This document shows, in pieces, positions 1 through 6,980 of a stretch of DNA of 6,980 nucleotides. Below the pieces are notes generated by a model. It searched no databases. It was not told the origin of the DNA and was given only the letters and a program-made list of their open reading frames with translations. Both the position numbers and the translations under genes were made by a program. This stretch comes from an uncultured Alistipes sp. Its GTDB lineage: Bacteria > Bacteroidota > Bacteroidia > Bacteroidales > Rikenellaceae. The first letter of the stretch is position 1, and every line of letters begins with the position of its first letter. Location of the stretch: NCBI GenBank assembly GCA_900546005.1, contig URBJ01000109.1:1-6980 (forward strand), in the 5' to 3' direction.

Positions 1-1772
1 CGCATCCCTTCGTACAGAAAAGCGGTTCCATCGTACCCTAACGGTAGCCCTTGTTGTGTACCTCCCTGATATTGATCTCCCATTAGGCGAAGCAATTCGT
101 CCTCGTCGCACGTGTTCAGGTAATCGGCCAGTTCACGGTCCGAAGCAGGATCGGCCTGAATCGAAATCTGGTCTTCGAACTTTTTGACGCTTTCCCGGAG
201 GTTGTATTTGCACCACCATGTACCGTCGATCTCGACCACCGGAAGACCCCAGTTGCGCCTGCGGAGAGAGTAACTTTCCGAGTTCGATCCGTCGGCATCC
301 GCAATGATGATTCGTCCCTCTTGGGTTCGGCCGTCTGCTTTCGGATCGTTGGGTTTCCAGCCTCCGAGGATGCGCAGTTCGCCCTGATCGTCGACAAGTT
401 TCATCCATGCATCCTCTCCCGAGTCGAACGCTAAACGGGCGGTTTTCCCCTCCGGAAGTTTCATCCGGCCCAGCTCTCCGTCAACGTATTTCCCGAAATC
501 GCAGATGCCGTTCTCATCGAAGGTGATCGCCCCGGTAATGACAACCGGATTCGGTTCGAAGACCAGCACGATGCGTCCGGAGTGGAGTCCGTCGCGGTGA
601 AGGTTCAGGTAGAGGTAGGCCTGTTTCTCTCCGGGAAGCCGTCGATTGCTTGTTACCGAAACGGCAGCGACCGGTTGCAGGGACTTGGTCAGGGTTTCGA
701 CCTGTGTGGTTACACCCCGTGCAATCCCCTCTATTGCTACATCCGATTCGGTTTCAGCCCGCAGTACCAACCGAAATTCGGCTCCTTGGTAGGGAACGTA
801 GACCGAGTCGCAGGAGGAGTTGATCCGAACCGATTCGGGAAGGACCGAAGCTTCGATGTCGATCACTCCTTTGAGGTCAGGAGAAGATTCTGTCGAATCG
901 CCCTCTTCCCAACTGTCGGCGACAACGGTGAGAGAGGCGGAGGCTCCGTTTCCATGCACCTGTATGGTGTATATCCGGTTGCGGAGGATCTCCGAGGGAA
1001 AAGTCGCGGTCATCCGGTGCAAGCCTCCATCGATGTCGGCGATTACCTCCACGTTCAAAGCGTCTCCCGTCTGTTCACAGAGGTACAACAGCGTTTCCCG
1101 CGAGTTTGTCAACGGAGTGTCGGTGTACTCTTTGAGGAAGTCCGTTCTCTCCGATGCCGCCGGATTGCTCACGTTGTTACGTTCGTTGAGGTATCCGCGA
1201 TCCGCAATGCCCCGTATGGTTACCTCGTGGACGGCTACTCCTCGCTCTTGGACTACAAGGTCGATGCGGGCAACCGTACGGCGAAGCCGAATGGTCGTTG
1301 GTGTTGAGGTGAGCTCGTCCAAGGAGGCCTTTCCGGTCATCGTGAATCCCGACGCGGTCATCTCTTTGGCCGTGGCGTAAAGTTCCAGAAATTCATCCTG
1401 TGTGGATACATCCGGTTGCAGTTCGCTGGACATCTCCGAAGGTCCGTTTGCAATAAAGTAGATCTCTCCGAGGCGTGCGCTCGGACGAAACGTGTAAACG
1501 CCATCCGTTCCGGACGGTTCGCCTACAATCGACTCACGGAATAGACCTTGTGTAAAACGGTATCCGATAACCTGCCCGATCGCTTGATCATTCGTCTCGC
1601 CCTGTGCTGTTTTGGATAGAGTGAAGGATCTGGCAGTCGGCTCCTCAGGGATAAATCGGACAGAGATCGTCCCCGCATCGGGTGTCGGCAGGTCGCTCTC
1701 CGGAGATTTATGGCATCCCGACAGGAGAAGTATGCCGCAAAATACGATATGCAAATATTTCAGATAGTTCAT
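1..1772 (-). CDS. Fimbrillin-like surface lipoprotein, partial (C-terminus beyond window edge)
   Basis: Reading the minus strand from the ATG at 1772 gives 590 codons with no stop to the window edge, so the C-terminus is missing. Residues 1-20 form a lipoprotein signal peptide: Lys5, a hydrophobic stretch, then lipobox LSGC with Cys20. A Ser/Thr/Pro-rich linker follows. Residues 145-290 (TGKASLDEL, LRRTVARIDLVV, RNRIYTIQVHGNGA, DSWEEGD) resemble Bacteroidales fimbrillin/Mfa-type pilus proteins. Residues 300-410 look like a beta-sandwich, and 505-590 hold a Trp/Cys-containing segment (GTWWCKYNLRES, then GDQYQGG and a Gly/Tyr-rich stretch) of the sort seen near the C-terminal domains of large Bacteroidetes surface proteins. 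The gene lies 12 bp after the metalloprotease-like lipoprotein gene, so it is probably co-transcribed with it. The start has no Shine-Dalgarno but is fixed by the signal peptide. Role inferred: pilus-associated or adhesive surface protein. The fimbrillin assignment is by recognition of motifs only. Confidence 0.85.
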   Translation of the reverse strand, partial: MNYLKYLHIVFCGILLLSGCHKSPESDLPTPDAGTISVRFIPEEPTARSFTLSKTAQGETNDQAIGQVIGYRFTQGLFRESIVGEPSGTDGVYTFRPSARLGEIYFIANGPSEMSSELQPDVSTQDEFLELYATAKEMTASGFTMTGKASLDELTSTPTTIRLRRTVARIDLVVQERGVAVHEVTIRGIADRGYLNERNNVSNPAASERTDFLKEYTDTPLTNSRETLLYLCEQTGDALNVEVIADIDGGLHRMTATFPSEILRNRIYTIQVHGNGASASLTVVADSWEEGDSTESSPDLKGVIDIEASVLPESVRINSSCDSVYVPYQGAEFRLVLRAETESDVAIEGIARGVTTQVETLTKSLQPVAAVSVTSNRRLPGEKQAYLYLNLHRDGLHSGRIVLVFEPNPVVITGAITFDENGICDFGKYVDGELGRMKLPEGKTARLAFDSGEDAWMKLVDDQGELRILGGWKPNDPKADGRTQEGRIIIADADGSNSESYSLRRRNWGLPVVEIDGTWWCKYNLRESVKKFEDQISIQADPASDRELADYLNTCDEDELLRLMGDQYQGGTQQGLPLGYDGTAFLYEGM

Positions 1773-1784
1773 TGTCGTCGGTTT

Positions 1785-3644
1785 TTAGTATTTATTGGGA
1801 TTCTGTTCGCTGTTCAGGTAAGATGGCGAATCGATCGGCATCTCGGCGATGTGCTCGACATAGAAGCGATTCATCAGCTCCTGTGCCCACGGCCCATAGG
1901 TGAATGAGCTGCTGTGGTTGTATCCCATGACGTGTCCCAACTCATGGAAAAGAATCTCACAGGAGTAGGTGTTGAAATAGTGTTGGAACCAAGCCTGCTG
2001 GTAGGCTCCGAATACATTTCCACCCCCGAGTCCGACGATGCCGTTGCCCGGATAGACCAATCCGACCTGTAGGGTACGACGTTGCCGCATCTGTTGCAGG
2101 ACTGTCTCGACGGAAACTTTGTCCTCCGGACCTCCGTTGCCGTAGAGACGGTCGACGTTCGCACGGAGAATCTCTTCATGTTCGGGCATGTCGATCATGT
2201 AGGTGAAGTTCAGGAACAGGGCTACGGCTTCCCGGCAGTGTACCGGTCGGATTCCCATCCAGTTGCCGACCGGGCCTCCGTCCGGAAGCTCAGGATTTCC
2301 CCCGTAGAGTGCGAAGCTGATGTTCCATCCATGTTCGATGGCCTCGAGTTTGCTCCAGAAGGGGTCGTTCGAGGTGATGCGGAATGTAGCAGCTGTCAGC
2401 TCGGAGAGGGGAGTCGGACCGGTCTCGACGATGCGTCCCGACTCCGAGCGGAAGAGAGTTTTATGTTGCACGGAGCGCAGCTCGCCGTAAAAGTCGGCAA
2501 ATGCGGGAATGCGGTCAAAATAGGCCAGATCGATATACTCACTGCTTACCGAAGGAATCAGGGCCTGAATCAGCACGTCGCTCAGATCGCGCGGAGAGTA
2601 GAACCGGACGTGTAGTTGTCCCTCTTCCGTGATGGATACTTGAAGCGGTGCAGATGTGTTGAACGAGCGCAACGAGGAGTTCGTATAGATGGAGTGCGGC
2701 TCGTCGTCTTGCAGGATATAGCTCAAGTCGGCTGTTTTAAGCGCCTGTTCGGTAATGAACGCCGTGCCGGATGGATCATCCGGATGTATGAGTGTCGTGT
2801 GGATCTTTCCGATACGGTTCGGTGCGATCTCCCGCAACGTGAAGTCATACGTACGGCGTACCGTCTCTCCGCGATAGTTGCGGGTGGTCAGTTCGATCTC
2901 TCCATCCAAAGGGTTTCCTTCGGTGGTGGGAGGAAACAGGTAAGAGCAGGTCGAGAGGAGATCCATCGAGACATCCGTTCCGTCGGTTTCTCCCGAAAAT
3001 GATCCGGATCCGGAAAAATCGGTCAGGAAACGGGGCGCGTGCAGGATGACATTCCGGGTCGAAAGGGCACTCTCGACATACGGATTGTTGAATGTAAACG
3101 AGAAATCCGTGCGTCCGATGATCCGGCGTTGTACGACCTCTTTGTCGAGCAGAGCGGTCAGCTCGTCTCCAGAGGGACCAGCGCTCCGGACAACCGAAAA
3201 AGGTGTCTGTGAGTAGAAATATTCTGCTTCGAGCAGTTTGTGCAGGTCAGCTGGAAACTGTAACCAAGTTTCGTCGATGTGTCGTATCGGATTGATTGTG
3301 ACTCCATCGGCCGTTTCGTCTCCCACGACTCCCAAGATCAAGAGTCGGTAATTGCCTTCACGTAGTCCTTCGATCCGTATTTCGGAACGGGACGGATCGT
3401 AAAGACCCTTGATTCCGTTTACAGCATCTCCACTTTCGTCGACAATGCAGAACTCCACACGATCATAGTCTGTGTCGAGAAGCGAAGCAGATCGGGTGCT
3501 CGCCTCCTCGAACTCTTCGTATCGCAGTTTGAAGGCGATACCTTGTCGTGCACTGTCCGGAGAAACGGGTTCCATCCATGTGTCCGAACGACAAGAGCTC
3601 AAGATAATGAGGCAGAGCGATAAAACATACACAATTCTGTTCAT
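1785..3644 (-). CDS. Surface lipoprotein with C-terminal metzincin-type zinc metalloprotease motif
   Basis: A 619-residue protein. The frame stays open up to 3758, but the start at 3644 is chosen because it opens directly into a lipoprotein signal peptide (MNRIVYVLSLCLIILSSC, lipobox LSSC, Cys18); the 38 upstream codons overlap the promoter and read as non-coding. Residues 19 to about 300 look beta-rich; the segment around 92-110 (EGLREGNYRLLILGVVGDE) resembles the N-terminal domain of Bacteroidales fimbrial anchor proteins. The C-terminal part, from roughly residue 385, carries a Gly-rich strand (GIVGLGGGNVFG, about 535-546) followed by HELGHVMGYNH at 567-577. That is the metzincin signature HExxHxxGxxH, giving zinc ligands His567, His571 and His577 and catalytic base Glu568. 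It should act outside the cytoplasm, anchored by lipid; the substrate is unknown. It is first gene of the minus-strand operon. Alternatives: a protease that matures or trims surface proteins, or a host-protein-degrading enzyme. Confidence 0.88.
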   Translation of the reverse strand: MNRIVYVLSLCLIILSSCRSDTWMEPVSPDSARQGIAFKLRYEEFEEASTRSASLLDTDYDRVEFCIVDESGDAVNGIKGLYDPSRSEIRIEGLREGNYRLLILGVVGDETADGVTINPIRHIDETWLQFPADLHKLLEAEYFYSQTPFSVVRSAGPSGDELTALLDKEVVQRRIIGRTDFSFTFNNPYVESALSTRNVILHAPRFLTDFSGSGSFSGETDGTDVSMDLLSTCSYLFPPTTEGNPLDGEIELTTRNYRGETVRRTYDFTLREIAPNRIGKIHTTLIHPDDPSGTAFITEQALKTADLSYILQDDEPHSIYTNSSLRSFNTSAPLQVSITEEGQLHVRFYSPRDLSDVLIQALIPSVSSEYIDLAYFDRIPAFADFYGELRSVQHKTLFRSESGRIVETGPTPLSELTAATFRITSNDPFWSKLEAIEHGWNISFALYGGNPELPDGGPVGNWMGIRPVHCREAVALFLNFTYMIDMPEHEEILRANVDRLYGNGGPEDKVSVETVLQQMRQRRTLQVGLVYPGNGIVGLGGGNVFGAYQQAWFQHYFNTYSCEILFHELGHVMGYNHSSSFTYGPWAQELMNRFYVEHIAEMPIDSPSYLNSEQNPNKY

Positions 3645-3681
3645 TGGTTTCGATGTTTTGTATATTTGTACTTGTCGGTTC

Positions 3682-3697
3682 CCAATAGTCATATTGG
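3682..3697. repeat. Inverted repeat in the 5' leader of the lipoprotein operon
   Basis: CCAATA and TATTGG form 6-bp perfect arms around a 4-base centre (gtca); two further pairs (TT at 3679-3680 with AA at 3699-3700) follow a single mismatch. It lies downstream of the predicted transcription start of the minus-strand operon, about 40-50 nt before the ATG at 3644. It could be an operator or a small RNA hairpin. The half-site differs from the palindrome at 3752, so the same protein need not bind both. Confidence 0.3.
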
Positions 3698-3723
3698 CAA
3701 TTTGTCTATTATTCATTTGTGCG

Positions 3724-3731
3724 CAAAAGTA
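3724..3731 (-). promoter_or_regulatory. Predicted -7 promoter element of the lipoprotein operon
   Basis: The minus strand reads TACTTTTG here, an exact match to the Bacteroidetes -7 consensus TAnnTTTG. Transcription would begin near 3720, leaving a leader of about 75 nt before the ATG at 3644. No TTTG -33 element is found at the expected 19-21 bp upstream; that position is occupied by the palindrome at 3752-3765, which suggests dependence on an activator. The consensus is established knowledge; the start site is inferred. Confidence 0.5.
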
Positions 3732-3751
3732 TAAAGGCGAAATACGATTTG

Positions 3752-3765
3752 GTAACATTTGTTAC
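3752..3765. promoter_or_regulatory. 14-bp perfect palindrome, candidate Crp/Fnr-type operator
   Basis: The sequence GTAACATTTGTTAC is a perfect inverted repeat, and its GTAAC-N4-GTTAC form has the half-site spacing of Fnr boxes (TTGAT-N4-ATCAA) but a different half-site. It lies in the divergent intergenic region, centred 38-41 bp upstream of the predicted start of the minus-strand operon, the place of a class II activator site. It is also 33 bp before the ATG of the Crp/Fnr-family gene at 3799, so autoregulation is possible. Binding by that regulator is inferred from position and symmetry. Confidence 0.45.
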
Positions 3766-3798
3766 GTATTCCGCTATTTTGTTGTAAAATAGTGTTTT

Positions 3799-4410
3799 AT
3801 GGATAGAAGAATTTATGATACGCTTCTTTTTCGGGGTTGCGATCAGACGGTAGTGGACGGTATACTCGAAAAGTATCCCAGTCGTTTCAGCTCCTATCGT
3901 AAGGGGGATTTTATCGCCATGCAGAACAGCGTTTGCCGTTCGCTGTATGTTTTGTGTGAAGGAAGTGTCTATGCCCGGATGATCAGTGATGAAGGACGTG
4001 AGTTCACGCTCGATACTCTATCGGCACCGGATGTTTTGGCTTCTGCATTTCTTTTTGGTACAGAGAATATTTTGCCTATCACTATGATTGCCCATTCGGA
4101 CTGTAAATTGTGGATTATTAATAAAGCCTGTGTATTGTCGCTTATTGAACAGGATCGGGCGATTCTACACAATTTTTTGGCGGTACTTTCGGATCATAGC
4201 CTCTTTTTGAGCCGTAAACTGGAACAATTTGCGCTGCAGACCCTCTCTTCGCGACTGATCGGTTATCTCGAAAACAACGGCACGATTCAGAATCTGCAAC
4301 AAACGGCGTTTATTTTAGGGGTTACACGTCCGTCCTTATCCCGCGCAATCGCTCAACTGGTGCGACAAGGAACGGTACGAAAAGAGAGCGGGGGATATGT
4401 ATTAGTCTGA
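3799..4410 (+). CDS. Crp/Fnr-family transcriptional regulator
   Basis: A 203-residue cytoplasmic DNA-binding protein of usual family length. Residues 15-115 form the cyclic-nucleotide-binding-like beta-roll (YRKGDFIA at 33-40, VLCEGSVYARMISDEGREFTL from 51, then a Leu/Phe-rich strand pair). About 120-150 is the long dimerisation helix, and 160-198 the winged helix-turn-helix, with recognition helix near VTRPSLSRAI (175-184). The Arg/Ser cAMP-contact motif of E. coli CRP is not evident, and the five cysteines (14, 46, 53, 102, 111) do not form an Fnr-type iron-sulfur cluster motif, so the effector is unknown. The glutamate that CRP and Fnr use in the recognition helix is replaced by proline (Pro178), implying another half-site. 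The ATG at 3799 has an AT-rich leader and no Shine-Dalgarno. The gene is divergent from the lipoprotein operon and codirectional with the wec genes 152 bp downstream; regulation of the lipoprotein operon is the likeliest job. Confidence 0.92.
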   Translation: MDRRIYDTLLFRGCDQTVVDGILEKYPSRFSSYRKGDFIAMQNSVCRSLYVLCEGSVYARMISDEGREFTLDTLSAPDVLASAFLFGTENILPITMIAHSDCKLWIINKACVLSLIEQDRAILHNFLAVLSDHSLFLSRKLEQFALQTLSSRLIGYLENNGTIQNLQQTAFILGVTRPSLSRAIAQLVRQGTVRKESGGYVLV

Positions 4411-4505
4411 AATTATTCGTAGATAAGTTTTGCTATCAGTGTTTTTACTTTTTAGGTGGATAAGACAAGGGGTCAGGATGGTCTTCTGTTGTGTTTGAAA
4501 TATGG

Positions 4506-4564
4506 ATTTATCGGTAAAATCAAGTATGGAATATAATAAATGATTACCTTTACCGGGTATAAAT
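4506..4564 (+). promoter_or_regulatory. Imperfect leader hairpin overlapping the first possible wecC start
   Basis: CGGTAAA (4512-4518) is perfectly complementary to TTTACCG (4549-4555). Outside it ATTTAT (4506-4511) can pair with ATAAAT (4559-4564) past a GGT bulge, and inside it ATCA (4519-4522) can pair with TGAT (4541-4544) past a 4-nt bulge, leaving an 18-nt AT-rich loop. Its 3' arm covers the ATG at 4563, so it could limit translation from that codon. No U-run follows, so it is not a standard terminator. No convincing promoter was found in 4411-4562. Function is inferred from complementarity only. Confidence 0.3.
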
Positions 4565-5798
4565 GGCTAATAGTGAAAATCGCATAGGAATGAAAGCTTG
4601 TTTTATGGGGTTGGGCTACATTGGTTTGCCGACCTCTATTATTGCAGCAAAACACGGGATTCAGATTGTCGGGGTTGATATCAATGCTCAAGTGGTGGAG
4701 AAAACCAATGCGGGAGAGCTTCATATTATAGAGCCGGGATTAGGTGATTTATTACGGGATGTTATCGATTGCGGGATGTTACATGCGTCGATAACTCCGG
4801 AAGAAAGTGATGCCTATTTCATTGTAGTACCGACACCCTTTAAAGGAAATCATGAACCCGATGTTTCGTATGTAGAAGCAGCTACTCGTGCAGTGATCCC
4901 TTTTTTGAAGTCGGGTGATCTTTTTGTCATCGAATCGACCTCTCCTGTGGGAACCACAGAGGCAATGGCTGAAATTATTTATACGGAACGGCCTGAACTA
5001 AAAGATAAAATTTATATAGCATATTGTCCGGAACGGGTTTTGCCCGGAAATGTGATTTACGAGCTTATTCATAACGACCGTGTGATTGGAGGAATAAACT
5101 CAGAGTCTACAGATAAAGCGATTGAATTTTATTCGCAGTTTGTGCAGGGTACGCTACATAAAACCAATGCACGTACGGCAGAAATGTGTAAACTGACAGA
5201 AAATTCGAGTCGAGATGTGCAAATTGCTTTCGCAAATGAACTTTCTATCATATGCGATAAGGCAGGAATAAATGTTTGGGAACTAATAAATCTTGCTAAC
5301 AAGCATCCCCGCGTGCATATATTGCAACCCGGATGTGGAGTGGGAGGACATTGTATAGCAGTCGATCCATATTTTATCACGGCGGATTTTCCGTCTGAAT
5401 CCAAGTTGATTGCCACATCACGTGAAATAAATAACTATAAGTCGTTTTGGTGTGTGGAAAAGGTGAAAAATGCGATGTTGCAATTCGAATTGAACAAGCA
5501 TCGGAAACCTGTGGTCGCCATGATGGGTTTGGCTTTTAAACCGAATATCGATGATCTGCGAGAAAGTCCTGCAAAATACATAGTTTCCAAAGTGTTGCAA
5601 GGTGGTAATGATAGTGATATACTTGTGGTTGAACCAAATCTAAAGGAACATCAGGTGTTTAAATTAACGGATTTTCGTACGGCCTATGAGCGCGCAGATA
5701 TTGTTGTATTTCTTGTGGCTCATGATCCGTTTAAAACCTTGCCATATGATGAGAATAAAGTAATTTTGGATTTTTGTGGAATATATAAATTAGAATAA
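4563..5798 (+). CDS. wecC: UDP-N-acetyl-D-mannosamine dehydrogenase (WecC type)
   Basis: Oxidises UDP-ManNAc to UDP-ManNAcA with two NAD+, giving an acidic sugar for capsule or O-antigen; cytoplasmic. The 411 residues match the family. Seen: NAD-binding GLGYIG (16-21) with Asp39 at the end of the next strand, [13 protein letters not shown] (88-100), ESTSPVG (124-130), YCPERVLPG (154-162), the Lys/Asn catalytic segment [11 protein letters not shown] (208-218), catalytic Cys264 in [11 protein letters not shown], and [15 protein letters not shown] (322-336). The closeness to E. coli WecC across these blocks separates it from UDP-glucose dehydrogenase. Start: 4563 opens the frame, but Met10 (4590), just before the nucleotide fold ([12 protein letters not shown]), fits family length better and would free the start from the leader hairpin; neither has a Shine-Dalgarno. 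The last base of its stop is the first base of wecB's ATG, so translation is probably coupled. Confidence 0.93.
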   Translation: MANSENRIGMKACFMGLGYIGLPTSIIAAKHGIQIVGVDINAQVVEKTNAGELHIIEPGLGDLLRDVIDCGMLHASITPEESDAYFIVVPTPFKGNHEPDVSYVEAATRAVIPFLKSGDLFVIESTSPVGTTEAMAEIIYTERPELKDKIYIAYCPERVLPGNVIYELIHNDRVIGGINSESTDKAIEFYSQFVQGTLHKTNARTAEMCKLTENSSRDVQIAFANELSIICDKAGINVWELINLANKHPRVHILQPGCGVGGHCIAVDPYFITADFPSESKLIATSREINNYKSFWCVEKVKNAMLQFELNKHRKPVVAMMGLAFKPNIDDLRESPAKYIVSKVLQGGNDSDILVVEPNLKEHQVFKLTDFRTAYERADIVVFLVAHDPFKTLPYDENKVILDFCGIYKLE

Positions 5799-6955
5799 TG
5801 AAAAAAATCATGCTTGTTTTCGGGACACGTCCTGAAGCGATTAAAATGGCTCCGCTTGTTAAGGCTTTTCAGAAAGATACTGATAATTTTCAAACGATCG
5901 TATGTGTAACGGGACAACATCGTGAAATGTTGGATCAAGTATTGGATATTTTCGAGATCACCCCAGATTACGATCTGAATATAATGAAGCAAGGACAAGA
6001 CTTATATGATGTTACAGCCCGGGTGTTGACAGGTTTGCGTGATGTCCTTAAAGAGAGTCATCCTGATATAGTATTAGTACATGGGGATACAACAACGTCT
6101 ATGGCAGCGGCATTAGCTGCATTTTACCAGCAGATTCCAGTGGGACATGTTGAAGCTGGATTACGAACACATAATATATATAGTCCATGGCCAGAGGAGA
6201 TTAATCGTCAACTGACAGGTCGTATAGCTACTTATCATTTTGCTCCAACGCCTTTGAGTAAAAGAAATTTGCTTGCAGAAGGTGTAGCCGAGGAGCAAAT
6301 TTTTGTCACAGGTAATTCGGTGATTGATGCTTTGTATTGGGTAGTTGACAAGATCAAGCAGAGCACCAAATTGCAGAAAGAGCTGGAGAGTGTGTTATAT
6401 AAAGCAAACTATGATGTTCGACGACTTGATTCAGGAAGAAAATTAGTGTTGATCACGGGACATCGTCGAGAGAATTTTGGAGAAGGGTTTATTTCGATGT
6501 GCAAAGCGATCAAGACGTTGACTGAAAAGTATCCGGACGTGGATTTTGTGTATCCGATGCATTTGAATCCGAATGTCCGTCGTCCGATTCATGAAGTATT
6601 CGGAGAAGATCTGTCTGATTTGAGCAATATGTTTTTTATTGAACCGTTGGAGTATTTATCGTTTGTATACTTGATGGAGAAATCTACGCTGGTATTGACT
6701 GACAGTGGAGGTATTCAAGAAGAAGCTCCTGGTTTGGGGAAACCTGTGTTGGTGATGCGTGATACCACAGAACGGCCTGAGGCACTCGAGGCTGGAACGG
6801 TCAAATTGGTCGGAACGGATTACAATAAAATTGTGCGAGAGGTTTCTCTGCTACTGGACGATACGGCATATTATGAAGAAATGAGTAAGGCAGTGAATCC
6901 CTATGGTGATGGTTGGGCTTGTAAACGAATAGTTGAAACTTTGAGTAAAATCTGA
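5798..6955 (+). CDS. wecB: UDP-N-acetylglucosamine 2-epimerase, non-hydrolysing (WecB type)
   Basis: Interconverts UDP-GlcNAc and UDP-ManNAc, supplying the substrate of the dehydrogenase encoded just upstream; cytoplasmic. At 385 residues it has full family length and a GT-B-like fold. Seen: [13 protein letters not shown] (8-20), TGQHREML (38-45), HGDTTTS (95-101, Asp97), HVEAGLRT (117-124, Glu119), [12 protein letters not shown] (130-141, Glu133), GHRREN (221-226, His222), [10 protein letters not shown] (252-261), [18 protein letters not shown] (302-319), TERPEA (324-329) and NPYGDG (367-372). Asp97, Glu119, Glu133 and His222 align with E. coli Asp95, Glu117, Glu131 and His213, so it should be active and not a hydrolysing NeuC-type enzyme. 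Its ATG overlaps the wecC stop by one base (TAATG). Only 25 bases follow in the window, so further polysaccharide genes are expected beyond. Confidence 0.95.
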   Translation: MKKIMLVFGTRPEAIKMAPLVKAFQKDTDNFQTIVCVTGQHREMLDQVLDIFEITPDYDLNIMKQGQDLYDVTARVLTGLRDVLKESHPDIVLVHGDTTTSMAAALAAFYQQIPVGHVEAGLRTHNIYSPWPEEINRQLTGRIATYHFAPTPLSKRNLLAEGVAEEQIFVTGNSVIDALYWVVDKIKQSTKLQKELESVLYKANYDVRRLDSGRKLVLITGHRRENFGEGFISMCKAIKTLTEKYPDVDFVYPMHLNPNVRRPIHEVFGEDLSDLSNMFFIEPLEYLSFVYLMEKSTLVLTDSGGIQEEAPGLGKPVLVMRDTTERPEALEAGTVKLVGTDYNKIVREVSLLLDDTAYYEEMSKAVNPYGDGWACKRIVETLSKI

Positions 6956-6980
6956 TATGTTTTAAGTGATGATATAATTT

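Noticed and set aside
582..1380. Plus-strand open frames of 241 and 186 codons (582-1307 and 820-1380)
   Set aside because: They lie antisense to the 590-codon lipoprotein frame, have odd Arg/Ser/Gly/Val-rich composition and show no recognisable motif.
2082..3002. Plus-strand open frames at 2082-2615 and 2616-3002
   Set aside because: They are antisense to the metalloprotease-like lipoprotein gene, which has a signal peptide and a catalytic motif in its own frame.
3645..3758. N-terminal extension of the metalloprotease-like protein to the ATG at 3758
   Set aside because: It would bury the signal peptide behind 38 residues and run through the predicted promoter and leader repeat.
3741..3770. 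Wider inverted repeat AATACG (3741-3746) and CGTATT (3765-3770)
   Set aside because: Its centre differs from that of the 14-bp palindrome and the arms are 18 bases apart; in an AT-rich region this may be chance.
4421..4460. Possible terminator after the Crp/Fnr-family gene (GATA and TATC around a short loop, then T runs)
   Set aside because: The stem is only four AT-rich pairs and the T runs are interrupted, so it is too weak to call.
4490..4552. Possible -7 promoter elements for wecC (TGTGTTTG at 4490-4497, TACCTTTA at 4545-4552)
   Set aside because: Each has one mismatch to TAnnTTTG and neither has a TTTG -33 element at a suitable distance.

Overview
The window looks like a piece of a Bacteroidales chromosome, perhaps from an Alistipes/Bacteroides-type gut or oral lineage; the genus is inference. 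Three things point there: start codons lacking Shine-Dalgarno sequences and sitting behind A-rich leaders, a TAnnTTTG-type -7 promoter element, and two surface lipoproteins of a fimbrillin/pilus-associated style known mainly from Bacteroidetes.

Left half (1-3644, minus strand): a two-gene lipoprotein operon. The upstream gene (3644 to 1785) encodes a 619-aa lipoprotein with a C-terminal zinc-protease signature HExxHxxGxxH. Twelve bases later a second lipoprotein gene starts at 1772 and runs off the left edge of the window: 590 codons are visible without a stop. It has fimbrillin-like features and a Trp/Cys-containing region at the visible end. Both proteins should be exported and lipid-anchored.

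Middle (3645-4410): a 154-bp divergent intergenic region with a -7 element facing the lipoprotein operon, a 14-bp perfect palindrome about 38-41 bp upstream of the predicted start of transcription, and a second inverted repeat in the operon's 5' leader. On the plus strand follows a Crp/Fnr-family regulator (3799-4410). The layout suggests that this regulator controls the lipoprotein operon, and possibly itself, through the palindrome.

Right half (4411-6980, plus strand): a 152-bp leader that can fold into a long imperfect hairpin reaching the first possible start codon, then wecC-like and wecB-like genes overlapping by one base. The wecB product (non-hydrolysing UDP-GlcNAc 2-epimerase) makes UDP-ManNAc, and the wecC product (UDP-ManNAc dehydrogenase) oxidises it to UDP-ManNAcA, a sugar for capsule or O-antigen. 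This is probably the start of a surface-polysaccharide locus. It is visibly more AT-rich than the lipoprotein operon. The last 25 bases (6956-6980) show no feature. No RNA gene, insertion sequence or CRISPR array was seen.
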